The notes beneath the pieces were generated by a model, which searched no databases, was not told the DNA's origin, and saw nothing but the letters and a program-made list of their open reading frames with translations. From assembly GCF_019469185.1 (NCBI RefSeq), contig NZ_CP048264.1, forward strand, positions 2,418,001-2,482,000: DNA of 64,000 bases. Reading direction: 5' to 3'. Made by a program: the position numbers and the translations under genes. The stretch comes from Gilliamella sp. ESL0441. Its GTDB lineage: Bacteria > Pseudomonadota > Gammaproteobacteria > Enterobacterales > Orbaceae. This document shows, one piece after another, positions 28,431 through 43,446 of this stretch (position 1 is the first letter of the stretch; each line of letters starts with the position of its first letter).

Positions 28431-28458
28431 CAAAAAAGCCCAGCATCTCTGCTGGGCT
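28431..28458 (-). terminator. Terminator of the rRNA operon
   Basis: AGCCCAGCA (28437-28445) and TGCTGGGCT (28450-28458) pair around a 4-base loop; on the minus strand the stem runs into TTTTTTG. It lies just after the 5S gene. Confidence 0.95.
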
Positions 28459-28473
28459 CTCGCACTTATTTAA

Positions 28474-28593
28474 AAGTCTGGCGGCACCCTACTCTCACAT
28501 GGGTAATACCCACACTACCATCGGCACTACGGCGTTTCACTTCTGAGTTCGGCATGGGGTCAGGTGGGACCACCGCGCTATTACCGCCAGACA
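28474..28593 (-). rRNA. rrf: 5S ribosomal RNA
   Basis: About 120 bases; the minus strand starts TGTCTGGCGG and ends CCGCCAGACTT, closing helix I. The interior carries the conserved CCCACCTGACCCCATGCCG and CGCCGTAGTGCCGATGG stretches. Ends are judged from helix I pairing and may shift by a base or two. Confidence 0.96.
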
Positions 28594-28739
28594 TATCCTG
28601 TCTTCTCTTTCTCTATTGATGTACATTATCTCATCTTTACATCAATTCCTCAATCCGGAACAAACTGTTTCTACATTCTTTAACCATCTTTCGACGATTT
28701 TCTCTTCTCTCTCGCGTATCCAAAACAACTCCGAGTTGT

Positions 28740-31639
<2,900 letters not shown>

Positions 31640-31761
31640 TTACAACTCACAGTTGTCTTGGTTTCTATTACGCTTTTTTCTCTTTTCTACTTCATAACAT
31701 CCATACTTTCGTATCAATGCCTTCCGTAAAAACGAGAACTCGTTTCTTTCAGCTTGTTCCT

Positions 31762-31776
31762 AATTGTTAAAGAGCT
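31762..31776 (-). promoter_or_regulatory. boxA antitermination element before 23S
   Basis: On the minus strand AGCTCTTTAACAATT matches the rrn spacer boxA core CTCTTTAACA, bound by NusB-NusE to keep polymerase processive. Confidence 0.7.
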
Positions 31777-31841
31777 TTATCTTTCTATTTACTCATATAA
31801 GTAAATACAAACATAATTTAATTCAAAAGAGACGGCTTTAA

Positions 31842-31917
31842 TGGTGGAGCTAAGCGGGATCGAACCGCTGGCCTCCTGCGTGCAAGGCAGGCGCTCTCCC
31901 AGCTGAGCTATAGCCCC
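31842..31917 (-). tRNA. tRNA-Ala (anticodon TGC)
   Basis: 76 bases with encoded CCA. The acceptor stem GGGGCTA pairs with TAGCTCC (one G-U); the anticodon loop CTTGCAC gives TGC, and the T-loop is GTTCGATCC. It lies in the 16S-23S spacer. Confidence 0.98.
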
Positions 31918-31967
31918 ATTGTTTTCACTTCTTCAACGCCTCAAACTTCCGCTCAATGCCGTTGAAT

Positions 31968-32044
<77 letters not shown>

Positions 32045-32099
32045 AATAAAGTGACTCTTTCTAAACAAACAATCTGTGTGAACACTTACGAGCGCTTCG

Positions 32100-33637
<1,538 letters not shown>

Positions 33638-33771
33638 AAAGTTTGATGCTCAATAACTGTTTCTGACATATTCAAATGAATCTTCAGTGTCACTTATCAA
33701 GACTTAATTTTTTGAGTCCGTAGACTTTATCTTTCGTCTCGCAAGTGCCCACACAGATTGTCTGTTTCTTC

Positions 33772-33784
33772 TTTTTAAAGAGCT
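33772..33784 (-). promoter_or_regulatory. boxA antitermination element in the rrn leader
   Basis: AGCTCTTTAAAAA on the minus strand, in the leader upstream of 16S, fits boxA with two changes at its 3' end. Confidence 0.6.
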
Positions 33785-33828
33785 GACAGTATTTTTTGCT
33801 TTCGCTTTTACTGTCTCAAGGGCTGCGT

Positions 33829-33857
33829 ATACTACGCTACACCTTTTTATTCGTCAA
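33829..33857 (-). promoter_or_regulatory. rrn promoter P2
   Basis: On the minus strand TTGACG (33857-33852), 17 bases, TAGTAT (33834-33829). It lies about 190 bases upstream of 16S. Confidence 0.75.
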
Positions 33858-33938
33858 GATCTTTTTTCAAAATTTTTGATCCTGCTCACTAACCTCTTTT
33901 ACCGCCTGCTTTCGCTGACGCCGTGTCAGTGGATGCGC

Positions 33939-33966
33939 ATTATAGGCACTTCATTTTTTTTTACAA
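33939..33966 (-). promoter_or_regulatory. rrn promoter P1
   Basis: On the minus strand TTGTAA (33966-33961), 16 bases including an A-tract, TATAAT (33944-33939), followed by a GC-rich GCGC discriminator typical of stringently controlled rRNA promoters. It is about 110 bases upstream of P2, the classic tandem arrangement. Confidence 0.75.
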
Positions 33967-34003
33967 GCGAAAAAAAACGATCTTTACACCGTTCGAGCAA
34001 GCT

Positions 34004-34828
34004 TTAAGCACATAAAATATTAATGGATTGATATTTATTAAGATTATATTTGACTAAATTATCAGCTAGTTTTTCAACATGTTTATTATAGTTAGTACTT
34101 ATTACAATATTCTCATTAGATTGAGTGTTTATCGTATCTAAATCAAATTGTTCGTTTAGTAAATTATAAACTCGCGCAGCAATAGCATTTCCTGAATCAA
34201 TAAAAGTGGTATTAGGAAAAAGTATTTCTAACTCTTCTTTAATAAATGGATAATGCGTACAACCTAATACAATGGTGTCGGGTATAATAGGGCCAGAAAG
34301 CCACGGAGCGAGTAATGTCTGTAATTGATTTATATCTACGCCGATACCTTGTAATTTATTTTCTGCAATTATTGCAAGTTCAGATAACCCAAGTAGTTTA
34401 ACTGTACAGTCAGTTGCAAATTCTTGAATTAGATTTGTAGTGTAGGCGCGTTCAATGGTTGCCTTTGTTGCCAAAAGGCCAATACATTTATTTTGGGTAA
34501 TTTGGCAAGCTGGTTTAATCGCAGGAACAACGCCAACAATAGGAAAAGAAAATTTTGATCTTAAGCTTGGTAAACAAATAGTACTTGCAGTATTGCATGC
34601 AATCACAGCTATATCTATTAAATAATTGTTTGAAATATGTTCTATAATAGAGTTGACTCTATCAATAAGAAATTCGGACGACTTATCGCCGTAGGGAAAC
34701 ATTTCATTATCAAATGCATAAATATAATGTAGATTCGGCATCTGCTTATAAATTTCGTTATATACCGATAATCCACCAATACCGGAATCAAACACTAGCA
34801 CTGTAGGTGTTGTATTTTTTATTTTCAT
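34004..34828 (-). CDS. murI: Glutamate racemase
   Basis: MurI makes D-glutamate for peptidoglycan. The 274-residue protein has the family signatures FDSGIGGLSV, IACNTASTI (first catalytic Cys) and LGCTHYPF (second catalytic Cys). No strong ribosome binding site is seen before the ATG, so translation may be modest. Its stop lies only about 40 bases upstream of the rrn P1 region. Confidence 0.96.
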   Translation of the reverse strand: MKIKNTTPTVLVFDSGIGGLSVYNEIYKQMPNLHYIYAFDNEMFPYGDKSSEFLIDRVNSIIEHISNNYLIDIAVIACNTASTICLPSLRSKFSFPIVGVVPAIKPACQITQNKCIGLLATKATIERAYTTNLIQEFATDCTVKLLGLSELAIIAENKLQGIGVDINQLQTLLAPWLSGPIIPDTIVLGCTHYPFIKEELEILFPNTTFIDSGNAIAARVYNLLNEQFDLDTINTQSNENIVISTNYNKHVEKLADNLVKYNLNKYQSINILCA

Positions 34829-34952
34829 ATTTTTTATGATGTTTAGCTAACAGATAAATAAAAACGAGGACTATCGTAAATTGATTAAAAATTAATGCAA
34901 GTAAATTTACTAGCTAATAATGTCATTGTTATATTGGAAAGATTTTTTAACT

Positions 34953-34976
34953 AGACGTCTAGATGGTAAAACTGCT
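34953..34976 (+). promoter_or_regulatory. MetJ operator (tandem met boxes) upstream of metK
   Basis: AGACGTCT (34953-34960) is an exact met box, followed by weaker 8-base repeats AGATGGTA and AAACTGCT in phase. MetJ binds such tandem boxes with S-adenosylmethionine, the product of MetK, as corepressor. It lies about 60-85 bases before the metK start. Confidence 0.75.
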
Positions 34977-35037
34977 AAAATAAATTTTATTTTGAGTCTA
35001 TATGTTATTCGTACGAATGAATTTAAGAAGGTATTGA

Positions 35038-36189
35038 ATGTCAGAATTTCTATTCACTTCTGAATCAGTTTCAGAAGGTCATCCAGATAAAATTGCCGAT
35101 CAAATCTCGGATGCGGTACTTGATGCTATTTTAAAGCAAGATCCGAAAGCTCGTGTTGCATGTGAAACCTATGTAAAAACAGGTATGGCATTAGTTGGTG
35201 GCGAGATTACAACTTCAGCATGGGTAGATATAGAAGAATTAACCCGAAAAACAATTAGTGATATTGGATATACCAGTTCAGAAATGGGATTTGATGCTAA
35301 TTCTTGTGCTGTTTTAAATGCAATTGGAAAACAATCGCCCGATATTAACCAAGGTGTTGATCGTGAGGATCCTTTAGAGCAAGGTGCAGGTGATCAGGGA
35401 ATAATGTTTGGTTATGCAACTAATGAAATGCCAAACTTTATGCCAGCTGCAATCAGTTATGCTCATGATCTTATGCATCGCCAAGCTGAAGTTAGAAAAA
35501 AAGGAATACTTCCATGGTTAAGACCTGATGCCAAAAGCCAAGTAACATTAATTTATGAAAATGGCATAATTAAAGGTGTTGATACAATTGTTTTATCCAC
35601 CCAACACGCAGAAGATATTGAACAAAATGCATTACATGAAGCGGTAATGGAAGAGATCATCAAACCAACCTTACCAGCTGAGTGGTTAACTTCCAGAACT
35701 AAATATTTCATCAATCCAACTGGGCGCTTTGTTATTGGCGGACCTATGGGGGATTGTGGGTTAACTGGACGTAAAATAATTGTGGATACTTATGGTGGAG
35801 CCGCTCGTCATGGTGGTGGTGCTTTTTCTGGTAAAGATCCTTCAAAAGTGGACCGTTCAGCTGCTTATGCCGCACGTTATGTTGCAAAAAATATTGTTGC
35901 TGCAGGATTAGCTGATAGATGTGAATTACAACTATCTTATGCAATTGGTATTGCAAATCCAACTTCAATTTATGTTAATACATTTGGCACGGAAAAAATT
36001 GCGCATGATAAAATTGTTGCATTAATTAAGGAATTTTTTGATTTAAGACCTTATGGACTGATTAAAATGTTGAATTTAATTCAACCAATTTACCAAAAAA
36101 CAGCAAGTTATGGTCACTTTGGACGAGATATTTTCCCTTGGGAACAAACAGATAAAGCGGCTCTATTACGAGATGCAGCCGGACTTTAA
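35038..36189 (+). CDS. metK: S-adenosylmethionine synthetase
   Basis: MetK makes S-adenosylmethionine from methionine and ATP. The 383-residue protein (E. coli 384) has [16 protein letters not shown], the [12 protein letters not shown] motif and the P-loop-like [20 protein letters not shown] perfect met box lies upstream, so the gene is probably repressed by MetJ. AAGAAGGT precedes the ATG. The last 17 bases overlap the start of sprT. Confidence 0.98.
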   Translation: MSEFLFTSESVSEGHPDKIADQISDAVLDAILKQDPKARVACETYVKTGMALVGGEITTSAWVDIEELTRKTISDIGYTSSEMGFDANSCAVLNAIGKQSPDINQGVDREDPLEQGAGDQGIMFGYATNEMPNFMPAAISYAHDLMHRQAEVRKKGILPWLRPDAKSQVTLIYENGIIKGVDTIVLSTQHAEDIEQNALHEAVMEEIIKPTLPAEWLTSRTKYFINPTGRFVIGGPMGDCGLTGRKIIVDTYGGAARHGGGAFSGKDPSKVDRSAAYAARYVAKNIVAAGLADRCELQLSYAIGIANPTSIYVNTFGTEKIAHDKIVALIKEFFDLRPYGLIKMLNLIQPIYQKTASYGHFGRDIFPWEQTDKAALLRDAAGL

Positions 36190-36682
36190 ACGTATCCCCA
36201 TAAATTTGCATAACCAAGTAATAGCTTGCCTAAGAAAACACTTAGCGCAAGCTAATCAATTGCTAAATACTCAATTTTCAGAACCTAAAATAATCTACAA
36301 ACCTAAAGGAAGTGTAGCTGGAAGTGCATTTCTCATGCGTTGGGAAATCCAATTGAATTCAACAATGCTTGCCGACAATGGACAAGTATTTATAGAAGAA
36401 GTTGTGCCCCATGAGTTAGCACATCTGATTGTTTTTAAGAAATTTGGCAAAGTAAAACCCCATGGGAAAGAATGGCAACATGTTATGTCAAATGTATTGG
36501 GTAAAAGACCAAAAACCACTCACAATTTTGAGGTAAAACGTGAATATTATTTATATTTTTGTGAGTGCCAAGAACATCATCTATCAAAAATAAGGCACAA
36601 TAAAATTCAATATAATAAAATTAGTTATTTGTGTCGCAAATGCGGTACTATACTCAAACTTAAAATGTTATTTTCAGAATAA
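36173..36682 (+). CDS. sprT: SprT family protein (zinc-metalloprotease-like)
   Basis: A 169-residue SprT protein with the zincin motif HELAH (His80, Glu81, His84) in [18 protein letters not shown] and a C-terminal zinc ribbon (CECQEH then CRKCG). It matches E. coli SprT from about residue 8 onwards. The frame extends upstream inside metK, but the ATG at 36173 begins the homologous part; it overlaps metK by 17 bases. Proteolysis has not been established for the bacterial family, to my knowledge. Confidence 0.9.
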   Translation: MQPDFKRIPINLHNQVIACLRKHLAQANQLLNTQFSEPKIIYKPKGSVAGSAFLMRWEIQLNSTMLADNGQVFIEEVVPHELAHLIVFKKFGKVKPHGKEWQHVMSNVLGKRPKTTHNFEVKREYYLYFCECQEHHLSKIRHNKIQYNKISYLCRKCGTILKLKMLFSE

Positions 36683-36690
36683 GACACTAT

Positions 36691-37308
36691 ATGTGCAAAC
36701 TCGATTTTCATTTTTATAAAAGCTCAATATTTATTATTATTCTTGGCATTTTTTTCTACATTGTTGGTAATTATTACATACCTTTATACAACGGATTAGC
36801 AGTCACCTTGATAGAACACATTCAATCACTATTTTTATTATCAATGTGTTTATATACTTGGCATTATGCTAAACGAGTCACTAGCACCCCCGATATTCAT
36901 ATGTTTTGGATTTGGACTATATTTTGGTGGTTTATGCTTTTTGGGCGTGGCATTAGTTGGGGACGTGATTTTTTTCCAGGAGTTCCTCGATTTTATTACA
37001 AAATTATTGCAACTATTATTATTGCGATGCCTTTACTTACTCTATTTTTGCCAACAATTCGTCGTGAAATCGCTCGTCGTTATAAATTTGAAAAAATCCC
37101 TTTTTGGCATATATTTTTAGCTTTTCTTTTCTTAGGAATAGCAGATATAGCCGAACATTACCGAATAGGTCATCAATTTTTAGTCATTTATAAAGAGCGA
37201 AAAGATCTTATTGAAGAATTGATGGAGGTACCATGCTTATTGTGTTTAGCATTAACAACATTTTATATGCAGAATAATGAACAAAAGAGGTTAAATTTGT
37301 CATGTTAA
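36691..37308 (+). CDS. Unrecognised multi-pass membrane protein
   Basis: 205 residues; I do not recognise a characterised family. It has about five or six hydrophobic segments (roughly 12-35, 38-58, 70-85, 105-124, 138-156, 180-196). Polar motifs between them, FGRGISWGRDFFPGVP and RKDLIEELMEVPCLLC, look like conserved functional sites. It starts 8 bases after sprT and its last 7 bases overlap rlmJ, so it is almost certainly translated with them. The cysteine-flanked end of the last helix is notable. Confidence 0.8.
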   Translation: MCKLDFHFYKSSIFIIILGIFFYIVGNYYIPLYNGLAVTLIEHIQSLFLLSMCLYTWHYAKRVTSTPDIHMFWIWTIFWWFMLFGRGISWGRDFFPGVPRFYYKIIATIIIAMPLLTLFLPTIRREIARRYKFEKIPFWHIFLAFLFLGIADIAEHYRIGHQFLVIYKERKDLIEELMEVPCLLCLALTTFYMQNNEQKRLNLSC

Positions 37309-38144
37309 GTTATCGTCATAGCTATCATGCCGGCAATCACGCCGATGTTTTAAAACATATTGTATTAACACTATGCATTGAATCATTGAAAGAAAAGGAA
37401 AAGCCCTTTATATATTTAGATACTCACAGTGGTGCAGGACGATATCTATTAAAAAGTGAACATGCTGAAAAAACGGGAGAATATTTATCTGGGATTAATT
37501 TATTATGGCAACAACCAGATCTTCCAGAACAAATTAATACTTATCTATCAATTCTTAAGCGCTACAATCCATTTGATACTTTAAAGTATTACCCTGGTTC
37601 ACCTCTCATTGCTAAACAACTACTTCGGGAACAAGACAAACTTAATCTTACAGAATTACATCCAACCGATTATCCTTTGTTAAGGCAGGAATTTAATAAG
37701 GATAAACGCGCAAGAGTATTACGTGAAGATGGCTTTGCACAATTAAAATCAAAGTTACCTCCCGATTCACGTCGAGGACTAATATTAATTGATCCTTCAT
37801 ATGAGATCAAAGATGATTATCAAAAAATACCAACGGCAATATATGAAGCTTACAAACGATTTGCAACTGGTATTTATCTCATCTGGTATCCTGTTGTATC
37901 TCGAACACAAACACAAAAAATGATTGATGGAATTGTGAATTTAGGTATTAAACGCATTTCACAATTTGAGCTTGCATTAAAACCTGATAACAATCAAAAA
38001 GGAATGACGGCATCTGGCATGATTGTAATTAATCCACCCTGGAAGCTACACGAGCAAATGCAATCAATTATGCCATGGTTAAAAGAGACGTTGGATATAG
38101 AAAAAACAGGGAACTTCACCATTAAAGAGCTAGTATCGGAATAA
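37302..38144 (+). CDS. rlmJ: 23S rRNA (adenine-2030-N6)-methyltransferase
   Basis: RlmJ methylates A2030 of 23S rRNA. It is 280 residues, equal to E. coli. The start MLSYRHSYHAGNHADVLKH is diagnostic, followed by the SAM site DTHSGAGRY and the catalytic DPSYE motif (LILIDPSYEIKDDY). The ATG lies inside the upstream membrane-protein gene, with AGAGG just before it. It ends before a clear terminator. Confidence 0.96.
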   Translation: MLSYRHSYHAGNHADVLKHIVLTLCIESLKEKEKPFIYLDTHSGAGRYLLKSEHAEKTGEYLSGINLLWQQPDLPEQINTYLSILKRYNPFDTLKYYPGSPLIAKQLLREQDKLNLTELHPTDYPLLRQEFNKDKRARVLREDGFAQLKSKLPPDSRRGLILIDPSYEIKDDYQKIPTAIYEAYKRFATGIYLIWYPVVSRTQTQKMIDGIVNLGIKRISQFELALKPDNNQKGMTASGMIVINPPWKLHEQMQSIMPWLKETLDIEKTGNFTIKELVSE

Positions 38145-38155
38145 AAAACTGAACT

Positions 38156-38182
38156 AAATGCGAGTATTTAACTCGCATTTTT
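38156..38182 (+). terminator. Terminator of the metK-sprT-rlmJ unit
   Basis: AAATGCGAGT (38156-38165), loop ATTTA, ACTCGCATTT (38171-38180) followed by TT. It lies 12 bases after rlmJ and could also serve the convergent dgkA. Confidence 0.85.
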
Positions 38183-38214
38183 ATCATTCAAATTATTAAT
38201 GATTTAGAAATAGT

Positions 38215-38583
38215 TTAGGGAAAAAAGTGGCAGGAAAATAAGTAAATCCATAAAATTACCGTTAATAATAACGATAAAAATACGGCCGCAGATCCATAAT
38301 CCTTAGCTCGACCAGATAACTCATGTCTTTCACTACCGATTCTATCTACCACACATTCAATAGCACTGTTAATAAGCTCAACAATCATCACAACACCAAT
38401 TGAACCCAATAATAAAATACGTTCATATATAGTAAAATCAATTAACATGACCACGATATAAGCCACAATCAGCGCCAATAATTCTTGACGAAATGCGGTT
38501 TCATATTTTATCGCTGATTTAAACCCTTTAAATGAGTATTTTGTTGCATTAATTAAACGTTTTAAACCTGTCTTTTTTTCCAT
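38215..38583 (-). CDS. dgkA: Diacylglycerol kinase
   Basis: DgkA is a small trimeric inner-membrane enzyme that phosphorylates diacylglycerol to phosphatidate, recycling lipid from membrane-derived oligosaccharide synthesis. The 122 residues have three membrane helices; the signature ELINSAIECVVDRIG and the nearby RAKDYGSAAVFLSL are intact. It lies 21 bases from accA on the same strand and may be co-transcribed. Confidence 0.95.
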   Translation of the reverse strand: MEKKTGLKRLINATKYSFKGFKSAIKYETAFRQELLALIVAYIVVMLIDFTIYERILLLGSIGVVMIVELINSAIECVVDRIGSERHELSGRAKDYGSAAVFLSLLLTVILWIYLFSCHFFP

Positions 38584-38604
38584 AATAATAATATTCCAAT
38601 ATGA

Positions 38605-39564
38605 TTATCTAGCATAACCATAGTTCATTAGGCGTTGAAATCTTCTTTCAAGTAAAACGGATAAATCCATTGCTTCAAGTTCATCAAGATCATTTATCAA
38701 CTGTTTTTTTAGAGAAGCTGATACAGCTACATAATCACGATGAGCACTACCAAGAGGCTCAGGTACGACTGAATCGATTAAATTTAATTTTAACAATTTA
38801 TCTGCGGTCATATTCATTGCTTCAGCTGCAACAGGAGCTTTGTCTGCACTCTTCCATAATATGGAAGCACACCCTTCAGGAGAAATAACCGAATAAGTAC
38901 TGTACTGCAACATATTCACTTTATCAGCAACACCAATCGCAAGCGCTCCACCAGAACCGCCTTCACCAATAACAGTACAAATAGTAGGTACTTTAAGACG
39001 AGACATTTCGCGTAAATTTCTAGCTATCGCTTCAGCTTGTCCCCGTTCTTCAGCACCAATACCCGGGTATGCTCCTGGTGTATCAATAAAAGTAATAATG
39101 GGTAACTTAAAACGCTCAGCTAATTGCATCAAACGTAATGCTTTTCGATAACCTTCAGGCGCAGGCATACCAAAGTTACGATATATTTTTTGTTTTGTTT
39201 CACGACCTTTTTGATGACCAATAACCATTACTGGTCGATCATCAATACGAGCAATACCACCAACAATTGCTTTATCGTCAGCATAAGCACGATCACCAGC
39301 TAGCTCATCAAAATCGGTAAAAATTTCTTTGATATAATCTAACGTGTAAGGTCTATTTGGATGTCTGGCTAATTGAGCAATTTCCCAAGGGGATAAATTT
39401 GCAAATATTTTTTTTGTCAGTTCACGACTTTTTTTATTTAATTGTTTGATCTCTTTATCTAAATTGATATCTAATTCAACTTGTTGTGAATCAATATTCT
39501 TTAAGGAATTAATTTTTGCTTCTAATTCCGCTATCGGCTTTTCAAATTCCAAAAAATTGTTCAT
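38605..39564 (-). CDS. accA: Acetyl-CoA carboxylase carboxyltransferase subunit alpha
   Basis: AccA, with AccD, transfers the carboxyl group from biotin to acetyl-CoA to give malonyl-CoA, the feedstock for the fab genes upstream. The 319-residue protein equals the E. coli length. [12 protein letters not shown] at the start, [17 protein letters not shown] and [16 protein letters not shown] (CoA-binding turns) are conserved. It follows dnaE on the same strand with 240 bases between, as in E. coli. Confidence 0.97.
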   Translation of the reverse strand: MNNFLEFEKPIAELEAKINSLKNIDSQQVELDINLDKEIKQLNKKSRELTKKIFANLSPWEIAQLARHPNRPYTLDYIKEIFTDFDELAGDRAYADDKAIVGGIARIDDRPVMVIGHQKGRETKQKIYRNFGMPAPEGYRKALRLMQLAERFKLPIITFIDTPGAYPGIGAEERGQAEAIARNLREMSRLKVPTICTVIGEGGSGGALAIGVADKVNMLQYSTYSVISPEGCASILWKSADKAPVAAEAMNMTADKLLKLNLIDSVVPEPLGSAHRDYVAVSASLKKQLINDLDELEAMDLSVLLERRFQRLMNYGYAR

Positions 39565-39804
39565 AACGCTTATGATTGCCTCTTAATTTATTTTGTATTT
39601 CTTATAAATACATTACGTAATATAGTATAAAGACTAATTCTTAAAATAAAATTAAGTCAATTTTACTATGTAATACTAATTAAAGTCATCTACATTTATA
39701 AGCTATCGACAGCATCATTAATAATAAACAACTTATTTTTATCTTTAAATGTAGATTTATATCTTTGCTTTATTTCTTAAAAAAATAATTTTTTTATAAT
39801 TTTC

Positions 39805-42800
39805 TTAAAATTCAAATTCAATACGATCATTACCTAGCAAGGTTTTAAGCTCTACAATTAGGGCATCCTCTGGAATAACTCGCCAAGTCGTACCAAATTG
39901 TATTCTTACTATAGAATCATCCCTATGATAGTAAAGATTTACAGGTACACTTCCATGCCGATAGGGTTCAAATAGTTGTTGTAAACGCTGCAACATAGCT
40001 CTATCAGCTTCACTGTCCGTTAATGTTACCGCCAAACCTTTAACATACTTCGCCCGAGCATCCTTTAAGTCGACCATATCACGTACCGTCATTTTGAATC
40101 CACCATTAAAATCATCATGGCTGACTTGACCGGTAACAATTAAAATTTTATCTTTAACCAATAAATGCTCAAATTTTTCCAGTGCATCAGTAAAAAGCAT
40201 ACCGTCAATACGACCTGAGCGGTCATCCAAGGTAAATAAACCGATTTTATTCCCTTTCTTGGTAATGCGAACCCTTGCATCAACAACAATACCGGCAAAA
40301 GTAACCATTTTTCCCCAACCCGTTGGAGAAGCTTCACTGATCCGTAAACCGCCAGCATAACGATTTAACTCTTTCAAGTATTGTGTAACTGGATGCCCAG
40401 TTAAATAAAGTCCTAAAGTATCGCGTTCACCATCAAGTAAAACTTGCTCTGGCAATTCTGGAACGGCAGCATAAGCATGTTCAACTTGTTCTGGCTCTTC
40501 AGCTAAAACCCCAAACATATCTTCTTGACCAATATCTTGTGCTTTAGCATATTGATCCGCTGCTTGCATAGCATCGTTAATACTATTTAAAATCGCTGCT
40601 CGATGTGGTCCTAATTTGTCAAAAGCGCCTGCCATGGTGAGTTTTTCCAAAACACGACGGTTAATTTTTTTCATATCGGTTCGGGCACATAATTCAAAAA
40701 TATTTTTAAAATATCCACCACTATTACGCGCTTCAACTATTGCCTCAATCGGACCTTCACCCACACCTTTTATTGCACCAATACCGTAAACAATTTCACC
40801 TTTATCATTCACATGAAAATGATACAAGCCACTGTTAATATCGGGCGGATTAATTTTGAGTCCCATGCGTAGACATTCATCGACCAGACCAACGATTTTA
40901 TCTGTATTGTCCATATCAGCCGTCATAACTGCTGCCATAAACTCTGCCGGATAGTGTGTTTTTAGCCAGAGAGTTTGATAAGAAACAAGTGCATAAGCTG
41001 CCGAATGCGATTTGTTAAAACCATAACCTGCGAATTTTTCAACTAAATCAAAAATTCGCATAGCCAGTTCCCCATCAACGCCTTGCTTTTCAGCGCCTTC
41101 TTTAAATACAGAACGTTGCTTAGCCATTTCTTCTGGCTTTTTCTTACCCATAGCTCGACGTAATAAATCCGCACCACCTAAGGTATAACCAGATAACGTT
41201 TGTGCTATTTGCATGACCTGTTCTTGATAGAGAATAATACCATAGGTAGGTTCTAATATAGATTTTAAAGATTCGTGCTGATGATTAATATCGGGGTAAG
41301 ACACCTCTTCACGGCCATGTTTACGATCGATAAAATTATCCACCATGCCCGATTGTAAAGGTCCAGGTCGGAATAATGCGACTAATGCAATCATGTCTTC
41401 AAAGCAGTCAGGCTTTAAACGCCTGATGAGATCTTTCATACCACGCGATTCAAGCTGGAAAACTGCGGTTGTTTCAGCATTTAACAGTAAATCAAACGAT
41501 TTCTGATCATCAAGCGGAATGCGTGTAATATCAACCGTTTCTAAACCTTCTCTAGCTTGACGCTCATTAATCATTTTGATTGCCCAATCGATAATGGTTA
41601 ATGTGCGTAAACCTAAAAAGTCGAATTTGACTAGTCCAGCATATTCGACATCATTTTTATCAAATTGTGTAACAGGATGATGACCTTCAGAATCACAATA
41701 GATCGGCGAGAAATCAGTAATTTTAGTTGGTGAAATCACGACCCCACCAGCATGTTTACCTGCGTTTCGTGTCACCCCCTCTAATTGTCTGGCAATATCA
41801 ATTAACGATTTGACATCTTCATTATTATCATAAATTTCTTGCAATTGAGGTTCGAGTTCAAACGCTTTTGCTAGGGTCATTCCGGGGTCAAGAGGTATGA
41901 GCTTTGCGATACGGTCAACAAATCCGTAAGGGTGCCCAAGCACTCGCCCCACATCGCGAATAACGGCTTTAGCAGCCATTGTACCAAATGTAATAATTTG
42001 TGAAACCGCATCTCGACCATACATGTCAGCAACATGATCTATCACTAAATCACGTTTTTCCATACAGAAATCAACGTCAAAATCTGGCATTGATACCCGT
42101 TCAGGATTTAAAAAACGTTCAAAAAGTAAGTCAAAGGCTAACGGATCCAAATCCGTTATTTTCAGTGCATAAGCAACAAGAGAACCAGCCCCTGAACCAC
42201 GACCGGGACCAACAGGAATATCATTATCTTTAGACCATTGAATAAATTCCATGACGATCAGGAAATAGCCAGGAAAACCCATCTGATTGATTACGTTTAA
42301 TTCGGTTTCTAAACGTTCATCATATTCTGGTCTTTTTTGTTGTCTAACATTAGGATCTGGAAATAAAAATTCTAATCTTTCTTCTAAACCTTCACGTGAT
42401 TTGTGAACTAAAAAATCTTCAGTAGACATATTCCCTGTTGGGAACTTAGGTAAAAAATATTCTCCTAATCGAATAGACACATTACAACGTTTAGCAATTT
42501 CAACACTATTCTCTAATGCTTCTGGAATGTCAGAAAACAGTTCGCACATTTCTTGTTCTGAACGTAAATATTGTTCAGCTGAGTAGTGTTTTGGTCTATT
42601 AGGATCTTCAAGGGTGTTACCATCGTGAATGGCAACACGAATTTCGTGAGCTTCAAAATCAGAAGGAACTAAAAATCTTACATCATTAGTTGCCACAACA
42701 GGTAATGTATATTGTTCAGCAAGTTTAACTGCACTATGAATAAAAAGCTCTTCATTAGCACGCTTTGTGCGTACTAATTCAAAATAAAAATGGTCTTTAA

Positions 42801-43281
42801 AGTTTTCACAATAAAATTGGACAGCACTGTCAATTATTGCTTGATTATTACGGATAACACCAATACCTACATCACTTTCACGACCAGCTAGAACAATCAA
42901 TCCTGATCGGTACTCTGTTAACCATTCTTGATCAACAACCGGAATATCACCGATGTAACCTCTTTCATAAGCTTTGGAAATCAATAAGGTAAGATTTTTA
43001 TATCCATCATTATTGGCTGCTAATAAAGTTAAGCGAAAAATATCATCTGGCATTTGTTGATTTTTTATAGCAAGATCAGCGCCAATTATAGGTTTAATAC
43101 CTTTTGACATTGCTGTACCATAAAATTTTACTAGCCCACAAAGATTAGTGAAATCCGTAATTGCAAAGGCTGGCATCTGTAACTTGCTCACTTCATTTAC
43201 TAATGTACCAACTTTAGCAATTCCATCGATCATTGAGAAATCGCTATGTAAATGGAGATGAATAAATTGAGGTTCTGCCAT
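39805..43281 (-). CDS. dnaE: DNA polymerase III alpha subunit
   Basis: DnaE is the replicative polymerase catalytic subunit. The 1,158-residue protein (E. coli 1,160) has an N-terminal PHP domain ([11 protein letters not shown]), the palm catalytic aspartates in MPDFDVDFC and in FDFLGLRTL, the helix-hairpin-helix and an OB domain ([12 protein letters not shown]). The beta-clamp motif QEDMF is near the C-terminus, as QADMF is in E. coli. It is followed by accA. Confidence 0.98.
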   Translation of the reverse strand: MAEPQFIHLHLHSDFSMIDGIAKVGTLVNEVSKLQMPAFAITDFTNLCGLVKFYGTAMSKGIKPIIGADLAIKNQQMPDDIFRLTLLAANNDGYKNLTLLISKAYERGYIGDIPVVDQEWLTEYRSGLIVLAGRESDVGIGVIRNNQAIIDSAVQFYCENFKDHFYFELVRTKRANEELFIHSAVKLAEQYTLPVVATNDVRFLVPSDFEAHEIRVAIHDGNTLEDPNRPKHYSAEQYLRSEQEMCELFSDIPEALENSVEIAKRCNVSIRLGEYFLPKFPTGNMSTEDFLVHKSREGLEERLEFLFPDPNVRQQKRPEYDERLETELNVINQMGFPGYFLIVMEFIQWSKDNDIPVGPGRGSGAGSLVAYALKITDLDPLAFDLLFERFLNPERVSMPDFDVDFCMEKRDLVIDHVADMYGRDAVSQIITFGTMAAKAVIRDVGRVLGHPYGFVDRIAKLIPLDPGMTLAKAFELEPQLQEIYDNNEDVKSLIDIARQLEGVTRNAGKHAGGVVISPTKITDFSPIYCDSEGHHPVTQFDKNDVEYAGLVKFDFLGLRTLTIIDWAIKMINERQAREGLETVDITRIPLDDQKSFDLLLNAETTAVFQLESRGMKDLIRRLKPDCFEDMIALVALFRPGPLQSGMVDNFIDRKHGREEVSYPDINHQHESLKSILEPTYGIILYQEQVMQIAQTLSGYTLGGADLLRRAMGKKKPEEMAKQRSVFKEGAEKQGVDGELAMRIFDLVEKFAGYGFNKSHSAAYALVSYQTLWLKTHYPAEFMAAVMTADMDNTDKIVGLVDECLRMGLKINPPDINSGLYHFHVNDKGEIVYGIGAIKGVGEGPIEAIVEARNSGGYFKNIFELCARTDMKKINRRVLEKLTMAGAFDKLGPHRAAILNSINDAMQAADQYAKAQDIGQEDMFGVLAEEPEQVEHAYAAVPELPEQVLLDGERDTLGLYLTGHPVTQYLKELNRYAGGLRISEASPTGWGKMVTFAGIVVDARVRITKKGNKIGLFTLDDRSGRIDGMLFTDALEKFEHLLVKDKILIVTGQVSHDDFNGGFKMTVRDMVDLKDARAKYVKGLAVTLTDSEADRAMLQRLQQLFEPYRHGSVPVNLYYHRDDSIVRIQFGTTWRVIPEDALIVELKTLLGNDRIEFEF

Positions 43282-43400
43282 AATTTCCAGTAATGATATT
43301 GCTTTAAAATTTACTTCAGATTATAGCACATGCTATATAAATATTCTTATTCTCTTTATCGATAAGATTTAACACATCTAAAATAATTTTCAGGAAGGCT

Positions 43401-43428
43401 TTCGTCGATAATAAAAATTACCGACGAA
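43401..43428 (-). terminator. Hairpin downstream of fabF
   Basis: TTCGTCG (43401-43407) and CGACGAA (43422-43428), with an inner TAAT/ATTA pairing joined by a G-U pair in the minus-strand RNA, form a 12-bp stem with a 4-base loop. It is 18 bases after the fabF stop. No T-run follows, so its strength is uncertain. Confidence 0.5.
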
Positions 43429-43446
43429 TAATTTCAGAATAAGAAA

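Noticed and set aside
39565..39804. Possible small gene or RNA in the dnaE-accA gap
   Set aside because: Only AT-rich sequence without a coding frame, convincing hairpin or known RNA motif.
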